64,000 nt of DNA from DAOUJI01 sp965219565 (GCA_965219565.1 OZ244780.1:3038001-3102000), one strand, 5' to 3'. Positions 16,569-25,743 are shown, counted from the first letter of the stretch. Numbers and translations: made by a program. Notes: generated by a model not told the origin, from the letters alone.

Positions 16569-17333
16569 TTGGCAAAAATGACTTTCGAACCGGGAATAAG
16601 CGTCGAGGACGTAACGGTGGTGCGCGGCGGGCACACTGCGTTGACCGACGTCACTTTCGAAGTGGGCCCGGGCACCCTAATGGGCGTCTTGGGCCCGAAC
16701 GGCGCCGGCAAGAGCACTCTGTTTGATGCCATAGCAGGGGTGTTGCCGATCACACAGGGTTCCGTCACCCTGCGCGGGGAGGCGACTAAAAAGGGGGCTT
16801 TGGCGTACGTTCCCCAACGCGACAGCATCAACTGGGTATTCCCGGCCACCGTTCAGGATGTTGTGACTATGGGGTGCTGCAACGTCGGACTGTTCCGGAG
16901 GCCCAGCAAGCGAGACCGGGAATTGGTCCGCCACTGCCTCGAACGAGTCGGGCTGTGGGAGCAGCGGTCGAACTTGATGACCGAGTTGTCCGGCGGGCAG
17001 CGTCAGAGGGTCTTCATAGCCCGCGCATTGGCGCAAGAGGCCAGCGTTATTCTGTTGGACGAGGCGTTCAGCGGCGTCGACGTGGGCGCCCAGGAGGAAA
17101 TCGTGAAGGTGCTCCAGTCACTGTGCGAAGAGGGCAGGATCGTGCTTCTGGCAACCCACGACCTTACGAACCTGGCAGAGCGCTTCGACCAGGTGCTGTG
17201 CATCAACCACCATGTGTGCGCTTGCGGTCCCCCCGAAGAAGCGTTTACGCCCGACGTGCTTGAAGAGCTGTACGGCTCACACGGAATTGAATTCGATCCC
17301 GATCACTTCCACTCTACGGGGAGCCTGTCGTGA
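16569..17333 (+). CDS. znuC: Zinc ABC transporter ATP-binding protein
   Basis: ATPase of the zinc importer, 254 aa. Motifs: Walker A GPNGAGKST, signature LSGGQRQRV, Walker B VILLDEAFSGVD and H-loop ATHD. The start is TTG 16569; ATG 16578 is an alternative three codons in. Its last codons overlap the permease start (GTGA at 17330), which shows translational coupling. Placed between znuA and znuB. Confidence 0.9.
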   Translation: MAKMTFEPGISVEDVTVVRGGHTALTDVTFEVGPGTLMGVLGPNGAGKSTLFDAIAGVLPITQGSVTLRGEATKKGALAYVPQRDSINWVFPATVQDVVTMGCCNVGLFRRPSKRDRELVRHCLERVGLWEQRSNLMTELSGGQRQRVFIARALAQEASVILLDEAFSGVDVGAQEEIVKVLQSLCEEGRIVLLATHDLTNLAERFDQVLCINHHVCACGPPEEAFTPDVLEELYGSHGIEFDPDHFHSTGSLS

Positions 17334-18184
17334 TCGACTATGTTGTGGTGCCATTTGAACACAGCTTCATGGTGCGGGCGCTGATCGTATCCGCGCTCGT
17401 CGGAGTGATGTGTCCAGTCCTCGGAGCTTACGTCATTACGCGCGGGCGCGCATTCATGGGCGACGCACTAGCCCACTCGGTCCTGCCCGGTATGGTGGTC
17501 GCGTTCCTGCTGGGAATCAGCCCGTTCTTCGCAGCAGTGCCCACGGGAATCGCCGTTGCCCTGTTGATGGGGTCCATCGCCCGCCGCACGGGCATAAGCG
17601 AAGACACATCCATCGGCATCGTCTTCGCGGGCATGTTCGCTTTGGGTCTCGTAATGCTTTCCAGAGCCACCAACGTCAACGTCAACATTGAAGACCTGCT
17701 ACTTGGTCAGGTGCTGGGAGTGTCGCAAACGGACGTCTATGTATCGCTGGGGCTTGCAGCATTCGTGCTGGTGGGGCTGTATGCGTTCCATCGTCAGCTG
17801 GTATACACCACCTTTGACCCAGTAGGCGCTATGGTGGTCGGAATCAAGACAAGCCTGGTCGAATACGTGCTTCTCACCCTGCTCGCCCTGGTCATCGTCA
17901 TAGGCATACAGGCCGCCGGCATCGTCCTTGTCATGGCGATGCTAATCACCCCTGCGGCTACCGCATACTTGCTGGCCAGAAGGTTCGTAGGGGTCATGGT
18001 AATTGGGGGGCTGATCGGCGCAATCTCGGCAGTCGTTGGCCTATATCTGTCCTATCACGCAGACCTGCCCTCCGGCCCTGCAATGGCCCTGGTTGCCACC
18101 GTTGCATTCGGGGTAGTGGCTGTGGGAAAGAAGGCGTGGCCTGCGGTCCGTGGTTTACGGACTGCGCCCTCTCAGGCCGGGTGA
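17330..18184 (+). CDS. znuB: Zinc ABC transporter permease
   Basis: Membrane subunit of the zinc importer, 284 aa, ABC-3 family with eight or so helices (FMVRALIVSALVGVMCPVLGAYVITRGRAFMGDALAHSVLPG at the start is the family signature). GTG start overlaps the znuC stop. The gene ends 18 nt before the convergent coxE. Regulation is probably through the Zur-like palindrome ahead of znuA. Confidence 0.9.
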   Translation: MIDYVVVPFEHSFMVRALIVSALVGVMCPVLGAYVITRGRAFMGDALAHSVLPGMVVAFLLGISPFFAAVPTGIAVALLMGSIARRTGISEDTSIGIVFAGMFALGLVMLSRATNVNVNIEDLLLGQVLGVSQTDVYVSLGLAAFVLVGLYAFHRQLVYTTFDPVGAMVVGIKTSLVEYVLLTLLALVIVIGIQAAGIVLVMAMLITPAATAYLLARRFVGVMVIGGLIGAISAVVGLYLSYHADLPSGPAMALVATVAFGVVAVGKKAWPAVRGLRTAPSQAG

Positions 18185-18202
18185 GCGGCGGCCTTCCCCT
18201 GT

Positions 18203-19522
18203 CTACCCTTGGCGGCCGTGTGAGCCGCGCCCCCACATGGGATGGCGGAAGGACGGGTTCGCTTCCTTATGCCATGACCTTTGACCCGGCGGCGCCGCAG
18301 CCGCAACCTCCGTGGGTTCTGAGGTAAGCGGTGAAGGCTGCTTACGCACAGGCCAGCTCCCCGACAGCCCGTTCAGGCGGCGGGCCAGGTCTATCAACGC
18401 GGCCAAGTTGTGGACCGGCAGCAAATCGTCTATGTATGGCTCGGCGGCCTGCATCCCCTGGGTTAAGGGCTCGTACCCTTCACGGCCTGCGAGCGGGTTC
18501 AGCCAGATTAAGCGTCTGCAGCTGCGCTGTAGTCTGGCCATCTCTTCTCTCAAGACTTCGGGCTCGCCCCGGTCCCATCCGTCGGACACGATGAGCACGA
18601 TAGACCCCCAACCCAGCGTTCTACGGGCCCACGTGTAATTGAACTCCTTCAGGGCTGTTCCGATGCGCGTCCCACCAGCCCAGTCAGGGACCGCCTTAGC
18701 CACCTCTCCCACGGCCTGGTCTATGTCCTTATGAGCCAGCTGTTTTGTGATGCGGGTAAGACGTGTCGCGAACAGGAACGCCTCAACCTGGTTCTCCAAC
18801 CCACCGTAGAGGCTATGGATGAAATGGAGCAGCATCCGTGTGTAGCTCTCCATCGAGCCGCTGACGTCGCACAGCACCACCAGCCTGCGCGGTTTCTGCT
18901 TGCGGCGTCTGGTCTTCAAGCGAAGGGGTTCTCCTCCGTACTGAGCACTCTCCCTGAGGGTCTTCCGCAAGTCCAGACCAGACCCCTTGCCAGACTCCTT
19001 GCGTCGCGTGCGCCGCATTCCCGGGTCCCACTGCAATGAGGCCATAAGCTGCCGGGCCTGCTGCGCCTCCTCCGGCGTGAACCCGGCAAAGTCCTTCACC
19101 CGAAGGACTTCCCGTGCGCTGTAGGTACGGGTGAGGTCAATGCGGTCGGGTTGCTCTTGAGGGTCCTCAACATCGGGACCGGAGCCGTCCTGTTGCTCTC
19201 CAGGCCGTGGCGGCCCCGCTTCCACTCTGCGGTATCTGCGTTGTTCACCCATGGAGCGCAGGTCCATGGACGACATCCGGTCTTTTCGCTGGCGCCAGAA
19301 TACGTCGAAGGCCTCGTCAAACACCGGCAGGTCGTCCCTCCGGTGAACAAGAAGCGTTCTGAGAGCAGCCCGTACGTCAGCTTTGCGCCTGACCCCGATG
19401 TCCTCCAGCACACTCACGGCGTCCAGCATCCGACCGGTGTGAACGTCAAGGCCGAGACGCCGGAGCAGACGTCCGAACAACAGCAGGTTGTCCAGCAGGT
19501 GGCCGGCTTCCGAGCTAGCCAC
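18203..19522 (-). CDS. coxE: VWA-domain protein, CoxE family
   Basis: A 439-aa partner of the CoxD ATPase; in CO dehydrogenase systems CoxD/CoxE help mature the Cu/Mo or Mo active site. An N-terminal helical region (LLLFGRLLRRLGLDVHTGRMLDA) leads to a von Willebrand A domain with the metal site DVSGS in RRLVVLCDVSGSMESY and IVLIVSDGWDRG. The C-terminal 60 residues are variable. GTG start overlaps coxD by 8 nt. Last gene of the coxSLMDE operon. Confidence 0.85.
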   Translation of the reverse strand: MASSEAGHLLDNLLLFGRLLRRLGLDVHTGRMLDAVSVLEDIGVRRKADVRAALRTLLVHRRDDLPVFDEAFDVFWRQRKDRMSSMDLRSMGEQRRYRRVEAGPPRPGEQQDGSGPDVEDPQEQPDRIDLTRTYSAREVLRVKDFAGFTPEEAQQARQLMASLQWDPGMRRTRRKESGKGSGLDLRKTLRESAQYGGEPLRLKTRRRKQKPRRLVVLCDVSGSMESYTRMLLHFIHSLYGGLENQVEAFLFATRLTRITKQLAHKDIDQAVGEVAKAVPDWAGGTRIGTALKEFNYTWARRTLGWGSIVLIVSDGWDRGEPEVLREEMARLQRSCRRLIWLNPLAGREGYEPLTQGMQAAEPYIDDLLPVHNLAALIDLARRLNGLSGSWPVRKQPSPLTSEPTEVAAAAPPGQRSWHKEANPSFRHPMWGRGSHGRQG

Positions 19523-20426
19523 GCCTCCCCCCGCGCCGCGTGCCGCGATTCAGCGCCCTGTTGACCAGAGCGCGGGTCTGTTCTCCGCGCACCGCCTGCA
19601 CGTCTTCCCGGTACTTCAACATGACGCCCAGGGTGTCGTCTATCACCGAGGGACTCAATTCGTTCTCGTTGAGGCTTACCAGCGCCGCCGTCCAGTCCAG
19701 CGTCTCCGCGACCCCGGGGACCTTATACAGTTCGGTTGTACGCAGCTCCTGGACGAAAGCCGTCACCTGCCCAGCCAGCTTCTGAGACGCCTCGGGGACC
19801 TTGCTCCGAACGATTTGCATCTCTTTGTCCAGGTCGGGGTAGTCAATCCAGTAGTACAGGCACCGCCGTTTCAGAGCGTCGTGGATTTCCCGCGTCCGGT
19901 TGGAGGTGATCACGACCATGGGGCGTTCGTCCGCCGTGTACGTCCCAATCTCCGGAATGGTGATTTGGAAGTCGGCCAGCATCTCTAGAAGATAACCCTC
20001 GAACTCTTCGTCAGCACGGTCGAGTTCGTCGATAAGAAGCACCGTCGGTCCCCCGCCTTCCAAAGCTTGGAGAAGGGGACGCTTGATGAGGAACTCCTCG
20101 CTGAAGAGCTCCTTCTCAGCGTCTTTCCGGTCAACCCCGCCCGCAGCCTCCAGCAGCCTGATGTGCAGCAGTTGGCGGGAGTAGTTCCACTCGTAGACCG
20201 CCTGGTTTACGTCCAGGCCCTCGTAGCATTGGAGGCGTATCAGCCGGGCTCCCAACGCAGACGCCAACGCCCTGGCGACTTCCGTCTTACCGACGCCCGC
20301 CTCTCCCTCCAAGAACAAGGGGCGGCGCAGCTGCAGAGCCAGATAGACCGACATGGCCAGACCACGGTCGGCGACGTACAACTCGTTGCGGAGTACTGCC
20401 TGCAGCTCGTCAACCGACGCTGGCAT
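19515..20426 (-). CDS. coxD: MoxR-type AAA+ ATPase, CoxD family
   Basis: AAA+ chaperone-like ATPase that works with CoxE on the molybdenum enzyme. From ATG 20426 it is 303 aa: SVDELQAVLRNELYVADRGLAMSVYLALQLRRPLFLEG, Walker A GEAGVGKTE, Walker B VLLIDELDRADEEFEGYLLEML, sensor VVITSNRTREIHDALKRRCLYYWIDYPD. A TTG at 20474 gives a 16-residue longer form; neither has a clear ribosome-binding site. It lies between coxM and coxE and overlaps coxE. Confidence 0.87.
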   Translation of the reverse strand: MPASVDELQAVLRNELYVADRGLAMSVYLALQLRRPLFLEGEAGVGKTEVARALASALGARLIRLQCYEGLDVNQAVYEWNYSRQLLHIRLLEAAGGVDRKDAEKELFSEEFLIKRPLLQALEGGGPTVLLIDELDRADEEFEGYLLEMLADFQITIPEIGTYTADERPMVVITSNRTREIHDALKRRCLYYWIDYPDLDKEMQIVRSKVPEASQKLAGQVTAFVQELRTTELYKVPGVAETLDWTAALVSLNENELSPSVIDDTLGVMLKYREDVQAVRGEQTRALVNRALNRGTRRGGRRG

Positions 20427-20506
20427 GTTAGCAGCGGGGGTGTGTTCCAAACTTAGAGTCCTCCGGGCGTCCAACGCGTTTTCGGCACGTGGGCGGCTTG
20501 AAAGCC

Positions 20507-21373
20507 CTAACCGGCCCGCGACACGGCAGCCTTGAGAGCGCGGCCCACGTACACGGCGGCCATCGCTTGCCGGTACTCGGCGGAGGCGAAGATATCGCTC
20601 ATGGGGTCGCCCTGGAAGTCGCCCGCCACGGCGGCCGCCGCCGCACCCAGCGCCTCATCGTTCAAGTCTGCATGCGCCAGCGCCGACTCAACCGACGACG
20701 CTCTAGTCGGCGTGGCCTCCACGCCTCCAACCACCACGCTGGCCGATGCGCACCTTCCGTCCTGGACTGTGACGATTGCCGCAGCCCCGACCACCGCGTA
20801 GCGGGAAGCCGGGTGAGGAAACTTGACGTACGCCGAGCCTGACCCGGAAGGCGCGGCAGGGATGGACACGCCGGTAAGAATTTCGTCCTCTGCCATAGCA
20901 GTCTCCAGCAGTCCTGTGGTGAAATCGGCGGCGGCTACGCTGCGCTGGCCGCCGGGCCCGGTTATATTGTAGGTTGCTCCCAAAGCCGTCAGTACCGTAG
21001 GCAGGTCAGACGCCGGGTCGCTGTGGGACACGTTCCCGCCTATTGTGCCCCGGTTCCGCACAGCAGGGTCGCCCACCAGCCCCGCCGCTTCCGCCAGCGC
21101 AGTAGCCCGTTCCTTGACCAAGTCCGAGGAGGCTATCTCCGCCTGTGTTGTCAACGCTCCTATGGACAGCCCCGCCCCGTCGGCGGAGATGCCCTTCATC
21201 TCTTCGATACGGCCGATGTCCACCAAGACGTCCGGTGATGCAAGGCGCAACTTCATCATAGGAATCAAGCTGTGGCCGCCGGCCAGGACCTTTGCCCCTT
21301 CGTTGTTGGCAAGCAACTGAACCGCCTCAGACACCGAAGTCGCGCGATGGTAAGTGGTCTGTGTTGGATACAT
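20507..21373 (-). CDS. coxM: Molybdenum hydroxylase FAD subunit, CoxM-like
   Basis: FAD-binding medium subunit, 288 aa, that passes electrons from the Fe-S subunit to the acceptor. It begins MYPTQTTYHRATSVSEAVQLL, with the FAD site AGGHSLIPMMKLRL and RNRGTIGGNVSHSDPASDLPTVLTALGA, then the C-terminal CO dehydrogenase flavoprotein domain with ALAHADLNDEALGAAA. Stop of coxL and start of this gene are 2 nt apart. Confidence 0.9.
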   Translation of the reverse strand: MYPTQTTYHRATSVSEAVQLLANNEGAKVLAGGHSLIPMMKLRLASPDVLVDIGRIEEMKGISADGAGLSIGALTTQAEIASSDLVKERATALAEAAGLVGDPAVRNRGTIGGNVSHSDPASDLPTVLTALGATYNITGPGGQRSVAAADFTTGLLETAMAEDEILTGVSIPAAPSGSGSAYVKFPHPASRYAVVGAAAIVTVQDGRCASASVVVGGVEATPTRASSVESALAHADLNDEALGAAAAAVAGDFQGDPMSDIFASAEYRQAMAAVYVGRALKAAVSRAG

Positions 21374-21375
21374 GA

Positions 21376-23730
21376 CTAGCCTCCGTTCCGCGCGTCGTTG
21401 ATGGCCCGCCAGACCCTTTCCGGCGTCAACGGCATGTCGACGCGGTCGATGCCCAACGGTCGCAACGCATCCATCACAGCGTTGTACACCGTCGGAGTGG
21501 ACGCTATCGTTCCGGCCTCTCCCACGCCCTTCACTCCCAGCGGGTGATGTGGCGAGGGCGTCGTGTTGGACTGTACGTGGATGTCCGGGAAGCCGTCGGC
21601 ACGAGGCAGTGCGTAGTCCAGCATCGTCCCAGTCAAGGGCTGCCCATCTTCATCATAGACAACGCCTTCCCAAAGCGCCGGACCCACTCCCTGAACTACA
21701 CCGCCGTGCACCTGGCCCTCGACTATCATCGGGTTAATCTGCACACCGCAGTCGTCCACAGCGTAGTACCGTTGGAGATCAATCTGGCCCGTGACCGGAT
21801 CCACCTCTACTACAGCAAGGTGCGCCCCGAAGGGGAAGGTGAAGTTGGGCGGGTCGTAGAACGCGCTGGCTTCCAGGCCAGGCTCCATGCCCTCCGGCAT
21901 GTCCCATGCCACGTTGGCCATGAGCGCTATGTCCTGTATCGTCTTGTGCTGGTCGGGTGACCCACGCACAAAGAACCTGCCGTCCTCGTATTCGATGTCC
22001 TCCGCCGCGGCCTCCAGCAAGTGCGCGGCCAGAGCCTTGGACTTCTCCTTGATTTTGCGGGTCGCCAGCGTCACCGCGGCGCCCGACACCGCCGTCGTGC
22101 GGCTTCCGTAGGTGCCCCATCCCATGGGGGTTAGGTCAGTGTCGCCGTGGATGATCTCTACGTCGTCCACGTCCACGCCGACCTCCCCCGCCACAATCTG
22201 GGCGAAGGTTGTCTCCTCTCCCTGACCGTGAGGTGAGGACCCCACCATTACGTTCACCTTTCCCGTGGGGTGGAAACGGACGATGGCGCTCTCCCAAAGT
22301 CCGCCCTGGAACCCAACGGCTCCCGCCACCTGTGAAGGCCCTAGGCCGCATATCTCAACGTATGTGCAGACGCCGATGCCCACGAGGCGGCCTGCCTCTC
22401 GGGCCTGTGCCTGCTCCGAGCGGAGGGACGCATAGTCAGCGGCGCTCAGACAGGTGTCCAAGGTGGCCTCGTAGTCGCCGCTGTCGTAGGTGATGCCTGT
22501 TGCAACGTCGTGGCCGTTCTCAAACTTGGGTATCAGGTTCTTCCTGCGCAGCTCAACCGGGTCCATCCCCAGCTCCGCCGCGAGCAGGTCCACCAGCCGC
22601 TCGATAAGCATCGTAGCCTCCGGTCGACCCGCTCCCCGGTAGGCGTCAACCGGAGTCCCGTTGTTGAACACGCCGTAGACCGTCCCGCCGATGTTCGGGA
22701 TGTCGTAGGCGCCGGAATACATCAGTCCGTGGAGAATCGTCGGGACCCCTGGGCTTGCTGTGGAGAGGTACGCCCCCAGCCCCGCATACACCGTAGTGCG
22801 GATACCCGTGATCTTCCCGTCAGACGTCGCCGCCATCTCCACTTCTTCGATATGATCGCGGCCCTGGGTTGTAATCTGGTAGTTCTCGCTCCGGGTCTCC
22901 GTCCACTTCACTGGGACGCCCAGACGCATCGAACAGAACGACGTGATCGCCTCGTCGGCGTAGTAGGGAATCTTGCTTCCGAAACCACCTCCCACCTCAG
23001 GGGCTATCACCCGCACCTTATGCTCCGGGACACCCGTTACGACAGACGTCAGGAACCGGGCGATGTGGGGATTCTGGGACGTGTTCCACAAGGTCAGCTC
23101 CCCCGTCGGCCCCACCCATTGCGCTACGGCAGAACGCGGCTCCATGGGGTTAGCTATCAGCCTCTGCAGAGTGATAATGTCGTTCACAGTCACGTCCGCC
23201 TCGGCGAAGGCCACGTCCGTGTCCCCCCCGGCCACCGCCCACGTAAAGGCGATGTTGTTGGGCACGTCATCGTGCAGTTGGGGAGCGCCGTCCTGTGCGG
23301 CTTCCTTCGGGTTGATGACGACTCCCAGCGGCTCGTAGTCCACAAAAATGTGCTCCAGGGCGTCCTCGGCCTGGTACCGGCTCTCCGCCACCACTACGGC
23401 AACGGCGTCTCCCACATAGCGCACCTTGTCTTTGGCCATGACGGGGTGCGGAGGGGTCTTCAGGTCGGAATTGGGGATGAGCCAGGCGCAGGGGAGGTCG
23501 TTCAAGATTCCTGCAGTGTCCTCCCCGGTGTAAACGGCAATGACGCCCGGCTGCGCCGCGGCGCCGCTGGCGTCAATGGTGTTAATCGTGGCGTGGGCGT
23601 AGGGACTGCGAAGGATTGCAGCGTGCACCATACCCGGCAGCTTGATATCGTCTGTGTAGGACGCCCGCCCAGTGATGAGTCTGGGGTCTTCCCGGCGGCG
23701 AATGCCTGAACCGAAAACACGTGTAGTCAT
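21376..23730 (-). CDS. coxL: Molybdenum hydroxylase large subunit, form II CoxL
   Basis: Catalytic Mo-cytosine-dinucleotide subunit of 784 aa. The active-site loop reads AYRGAGR (residues 363-369), the form II signature; true high-affinity CO dehydrogenases (form I) have AYRCSFR. Other cofactor motifs are EVGGGFGSK near 246-253, PHGQGEETTF, and the catalytic Glu in GVKGVGEAGTIAS near the C-terminus. Form II enzymes may oxidise CO poorly or act on aldehydes, purines or other aromatics, so a substrate is not assigned. Central gene of the S-L-M-D-E operon. Confidence 0.9.
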   Translation of the reverse strand: MTTRVFGSGIRRREDPRLITGRASYTDDIKLPGMVHAAILRSPYAHATINTIDASGAAAQPGVIAVYTGEDTAGILNDLPCAWLIPNSDLKTPPHPVMAKDKVRYVGDAVAVVVAESRYQAEDALEHIFVDYEPLGVVINPKEAAQDGAPQLHDDVPNNIAFTWAVAGGDTDVAFAEADVTVNDIITLQRLIANPMEPRSAVAQWVGPTGELTLWNTSQNPHIARFLTSVVTGVPEHKVRVIAPEVGGGFGSKIPYYADEAITSFCSMRLGVPVKWTETRSENYQITTQGRDHIEEVEMAATSDGKITGIRTTVYAGLGAYLSTASPGVPTILHGLMYSGAYDIPNIGGTVYGVFNNGTPVDAYRGAGRPEATMLIERLVDLLAAELGMDPVELRRKNLIPKFENGHDVATGITYDSGDYEATLDTCLSAADYASLRSEQAQAREAGRLVGIGVCTYVEICGLGPSQVAGAVGFQGGLWESAIVRFHPTGKVNVMVGSSPHGQGEETTFAQIVAGEVGVDVDDVEIIHGDTDLTPMGWGTYGSRTTAVSGAAVTLATRKIKEKSKALAAHLLEAAAEDIEYEDGRFFVRGSPDQHKTIQDIALMANVAWDMPEGMEPGLEASAFYDPPNFTFPFGAHLAVVEVDPVTGQIDLQRYYAVDDCGVQINPMIVEGQVHGGVVQGVGPALWEGVVYDEDGQPLTGTMLDYALPRADGFPDIHVQSNTTPSPHHPLGVKGVGEAGTIASTPTVYNAVMDALRPLGIDRVDMPLTPERVWRAINDARNGG

Positions 23731-23733
23731 AGC

Positions 23734-24207
23734 CTAACCGCCTCCCATAGCGCCGGCAGCCTCTTCGACGGCCAGCACGATATTCTGGTAGCCGGTGCAG
23801 CGACAGATGTTCCCCTCCAGACCATGGCGTATCTCCTCACGAGTCGGAGAGGGGTTCCTGCGCAGCAACTCTTCAGCGGCTATAATCATCCCCGGCGTGC
23901 AGAACCCGCACTGAAGAGCGTGCTTATTCCAGAACGCCTCCTGAAGGGGATGCAGGTCAACTCCGTCGGAAATCCCCTCAATGGTCCTGACTTCGGACCC
24001 CGACGCCTGAACGGTGAGCACTGTGCACGACTTGGCGATTTTGCCGTCGAACTCCACCGTGCACGTGCCGCACTGACTCGTATCGCACCCCACCTTCGTG
24101 CCCGTCAGCCCCGCGTTCTCGCGGATGAAGTGGACAAGCAACTGACGCGGCTCGACCTCCCCACTGAAGGACTTCCCATTGATGGTAATTTCCACCGGAA
24201 CTCTCAC
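23734..24207 (-). CDS. coxS: Molybdenum hydroxylase 2Fe-2S subunit, CoxS-like
   Basis: Small electron-transfer subunit, 157 aa. Cys41, 46, 49 and 61 bind the ferredoxin-type 2Fe-2S cluster (CDTSQCGTC); Cys100, 103, 135 and 137 bind the second (CGFC, CRCTGYQNI). GTG start at 24207 has AGGAGG just upstream. First gene of the minus-strand operon; three nt separate it from coxL. A 196-nt divergent gap with coxG follows upstream. Confidence 0.92.
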   Translation of the reverse strand: MRVPVEITINGKSFSGEVEPRQLLVHFIRENAGLTGTKVGCDTSQCGTCTVEFDGKIAKSCTVLTVQASGSEVRTIEGISDGVDLHPLQEAFWNKHALQCGFCTPGMIIAAEELLRRNPSPTREEIRHGLEGNICRCTGYQNIVLAVEEAAGAMGGG

Positions 24208-24368
24208 AATGCACCTCCTAACCTAGACGGCATCGTTTGAGATTCGCACACGCGTGTCCTGGCAAGGGGAAGGGTAGCAGATACCGACTGTTTGTCAATG
24301 CTAAACGCTTCTGCTGGCACGCGTTATGTCAACTGGGAACAGCTCCAAATCTTGTGCGATAGGCTCCC

Positions 24369-24397
24369 TCGCATAACCACAGGGCGTCTGCTATAGT
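24369..24397 (+). promoter_or_regulatory. Candidate coxG promoter
   Basis: TCGCAT (24369-24374), 17 nt, TATAGT (24392-24397), then 6 nt to the coxG ATG. No ribosome-binding site is seen between, so transcription would begin at the start codon. The -35 is weak. Confidence 0.4.
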
Positions 24398-24403
24398 CGA
24401 TAT

Positions 24404-24847
24404 ATGAAGCTGAACGGGAACTACCGCTTCAACGTGCCCCAAGAGAGCCTATGGAACGCCCTAATGGACCCCGACGTGGTAAGGCAATGCGTACCCGGCA
24501 TTCATTCTTTCAAAACCCTTGCGCCTGACCGCTACGAAATCGAGGTCGCACTCAAGATAGGTGTAGTTTTGGACACGTACAAGGGAACTCTTGAACTCGC
24601 AGACAAGGCCGCCCCCACCTCCTATCGTATGATTGTGCAAGGCTCCGGCCCCCGAACGAACATGAAGGGGGAGGGAACCCTCAGACTGGAGCCGGGGGAG
24701 GATGGAGCCACGACGCTCACCTTCGACGGCGACGTCCACGTGACGGGCGTCCTCGCCAGAGTCGGCCAGCGCCTCATGACCACAGTGGCCAGGGGCCGGA
24801 TAAACCGCTTCTTCGAATGTCTCAGCTCAAAGACGGCACAACTATAA
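24404..24847 (+). CDS. coxG: SRPBCC/CoxG-family protein
   Basis: A 147-aa START-like protein of the CO dehydrogenase subunit G family. MKLNGNYRFNVPQESLWNALMDPDVVRQCVPGIHSF is the typical opening; GSGPRTNMKGEGTLRL and VTGVLARVGQRLMTTVARGRINRFFECL complete the fold. CoxG proteins are thought to recruit the enzyme to the membrane or to quinone. Transcribed away from coxSLMDE, which it most likely serves. Confidence 0.87.
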   Translation: MKLNGNYRFNVPQESLWNALMDPDVVRQCVPGIHSFKTLAPDRYEIEVALKIGVVLDTYKGTLELADKAAPTSYRMIVQGSGPRTNMKGEGTLRLEPGEDGATTLTFDGDVHVTGVLARVGQRLMTTVARGRINRFFECLSSKTAQL

Positions 24848-24906
24848 CCCCCAACGCCTCAGCCGTCGGACGAACCAAACCTCGCATTTTTACAATAGGG
24901 GTTTGG

Positions 24907-25497
24907 ATGCGGGCGGCGATGTTTGTGTGCCTAGTGTTCAGCGGCGTCGCAGCCGTTGCGTGCTCCGAGACAGATGATCCCTCATGCCCCGAAGGGACCG
25001 ATCGGTTCGTGGAATATCAGCTGTTCATGGGCCGCGGCGGCCAGGGCGGTGAAGTGGTAGACGACGCGTCCTGGGAGGCCTTCCTCGAGGATGCGGTGAC
25101 GCCTCGTTTCCCGGACGGCCTGACAGTCGTCGACGCTCAAGGCCAGTGGCGCGGGTCGGAAGGAGCGGTCCAGAAGGAGCGTTCCAAGCTGCTCATCGTC
25201 CTGGCGCCGCCAGGAGACGACGGGATGCGGTTGATCGACGAGATATCCTACGAATACGAGCGTCGATTCGACCAGGAGTCTGTGCTTCGGGTCGTGGACG
25301 ACGCCTGCGTGTCCTTCTCACGAAACCGGACGCTTCCAGTCAGCCGACAGCCAGAAGAAACATCGCAAACCGAGAATGTTGAAGGTTTGGTGGAGACGGG
25401 GGAGAGTCGAACTCCCCGTCCAGAAGAGGCGCCAACAGAATATGCTACAGGCTTATCCGGTGATTTGGTCTCGCGCCCTCCGGCTTCCACCGGCTAA
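24907..25497 (+). CDS. DUF3574 lipoprotein
   Basis: Predicted exported lipoprotein of about 196 aa of unknown function. ATG 24907 is chosen because AGGGG lies 7 nt upstream and a lipoprotein signal (MRAAMFVCLVFSGVAAVAC) starts there. The DUF3574 core follows: YQLFMGRGGQGGEVVDDASWEAFLEDAVTPRFPDGLTVVDAQGQWR and KERSKLLIVLAPP. The last 37 codons (from 25388) run antisense over the 3' end of the tmRNA gene and look non-conserved, so either the overlap is tolerated or the tail has been gained by loss of an earlier stop. Confidence 0.75.
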   Translation: MRAAMFVCLVFSGVAAVACSETDDPSCPEGTDRFVEYQLFMGRGGQGGEVVDDASWEAFLEDAVTPRFPDGLTVVDAQGQWRGSEGAVQKERSKLLIVLAPPGDDGMRLIDEISYEYERRFDQESVLRVVDDACVSFSRNRTLPVSRQPEETSQTENVEGLVETGESRTPRPEEAPTEYATGLSGDLVSRPPASTG

Positions 25498-25743
25498 ATT
25501 CGGTTGGCGCCAGCCGAGATGTCTTGAGCTTTGCCCATCGGCGTCGACAAGGCCGCACCCCAGATTTATTGCGCCCGCTCCCTAACTCCGGGGGCTATAG
25601 GGGCAGACGAGCTGTCTACTTCTAGGCAGCTAGGGCGAGTTCACGATCGCCAATTACTTTTTTGCCGCCTGTTTAGCGAGGTTGCGACGGCACCTCGGCC
25701 TGCGATTCTCCAGAGCTGTCCCCTGTCGAACCCGCGCGTCCCC
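25388..25743 (-). ncRNA. ssrA: Transfer-messenger RNA (tmRNA)
   Basis: Rescues stalled ribosomes and tags the nascent protein for degradation. The 5' end GGGGACG (25743-25737) pairs over seven positions with CGTCTCC near the 3' end, which carries an encoded ACCA. GGGTTCGACAGGGG follows the 5' end, and the T-arm GGGAG TTCGACT CTCCC precedes the 3' acceptor strand. The tag frame is at 25651-25622 on the minus strand, reading GDRELALAA then TAG, with the -ALAA ending of SsrA tags and an A-rich stretch just before it. Length 356 nt is normal. Its 3' end is overlapped by the convergent DUF3574 gene. Confidence 0.92.

Noticed and set aside
22510..23709. 399-codon plus-strand open frame
   Set aside because: Antisense to coxL, with no family motif and an odd composition rich in Arg, His and Val.
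25376..25585. Small plus-strand frames across 25376-25749
   Set aside because: They lie over the tmRNA gene, which explains the conserved bases.
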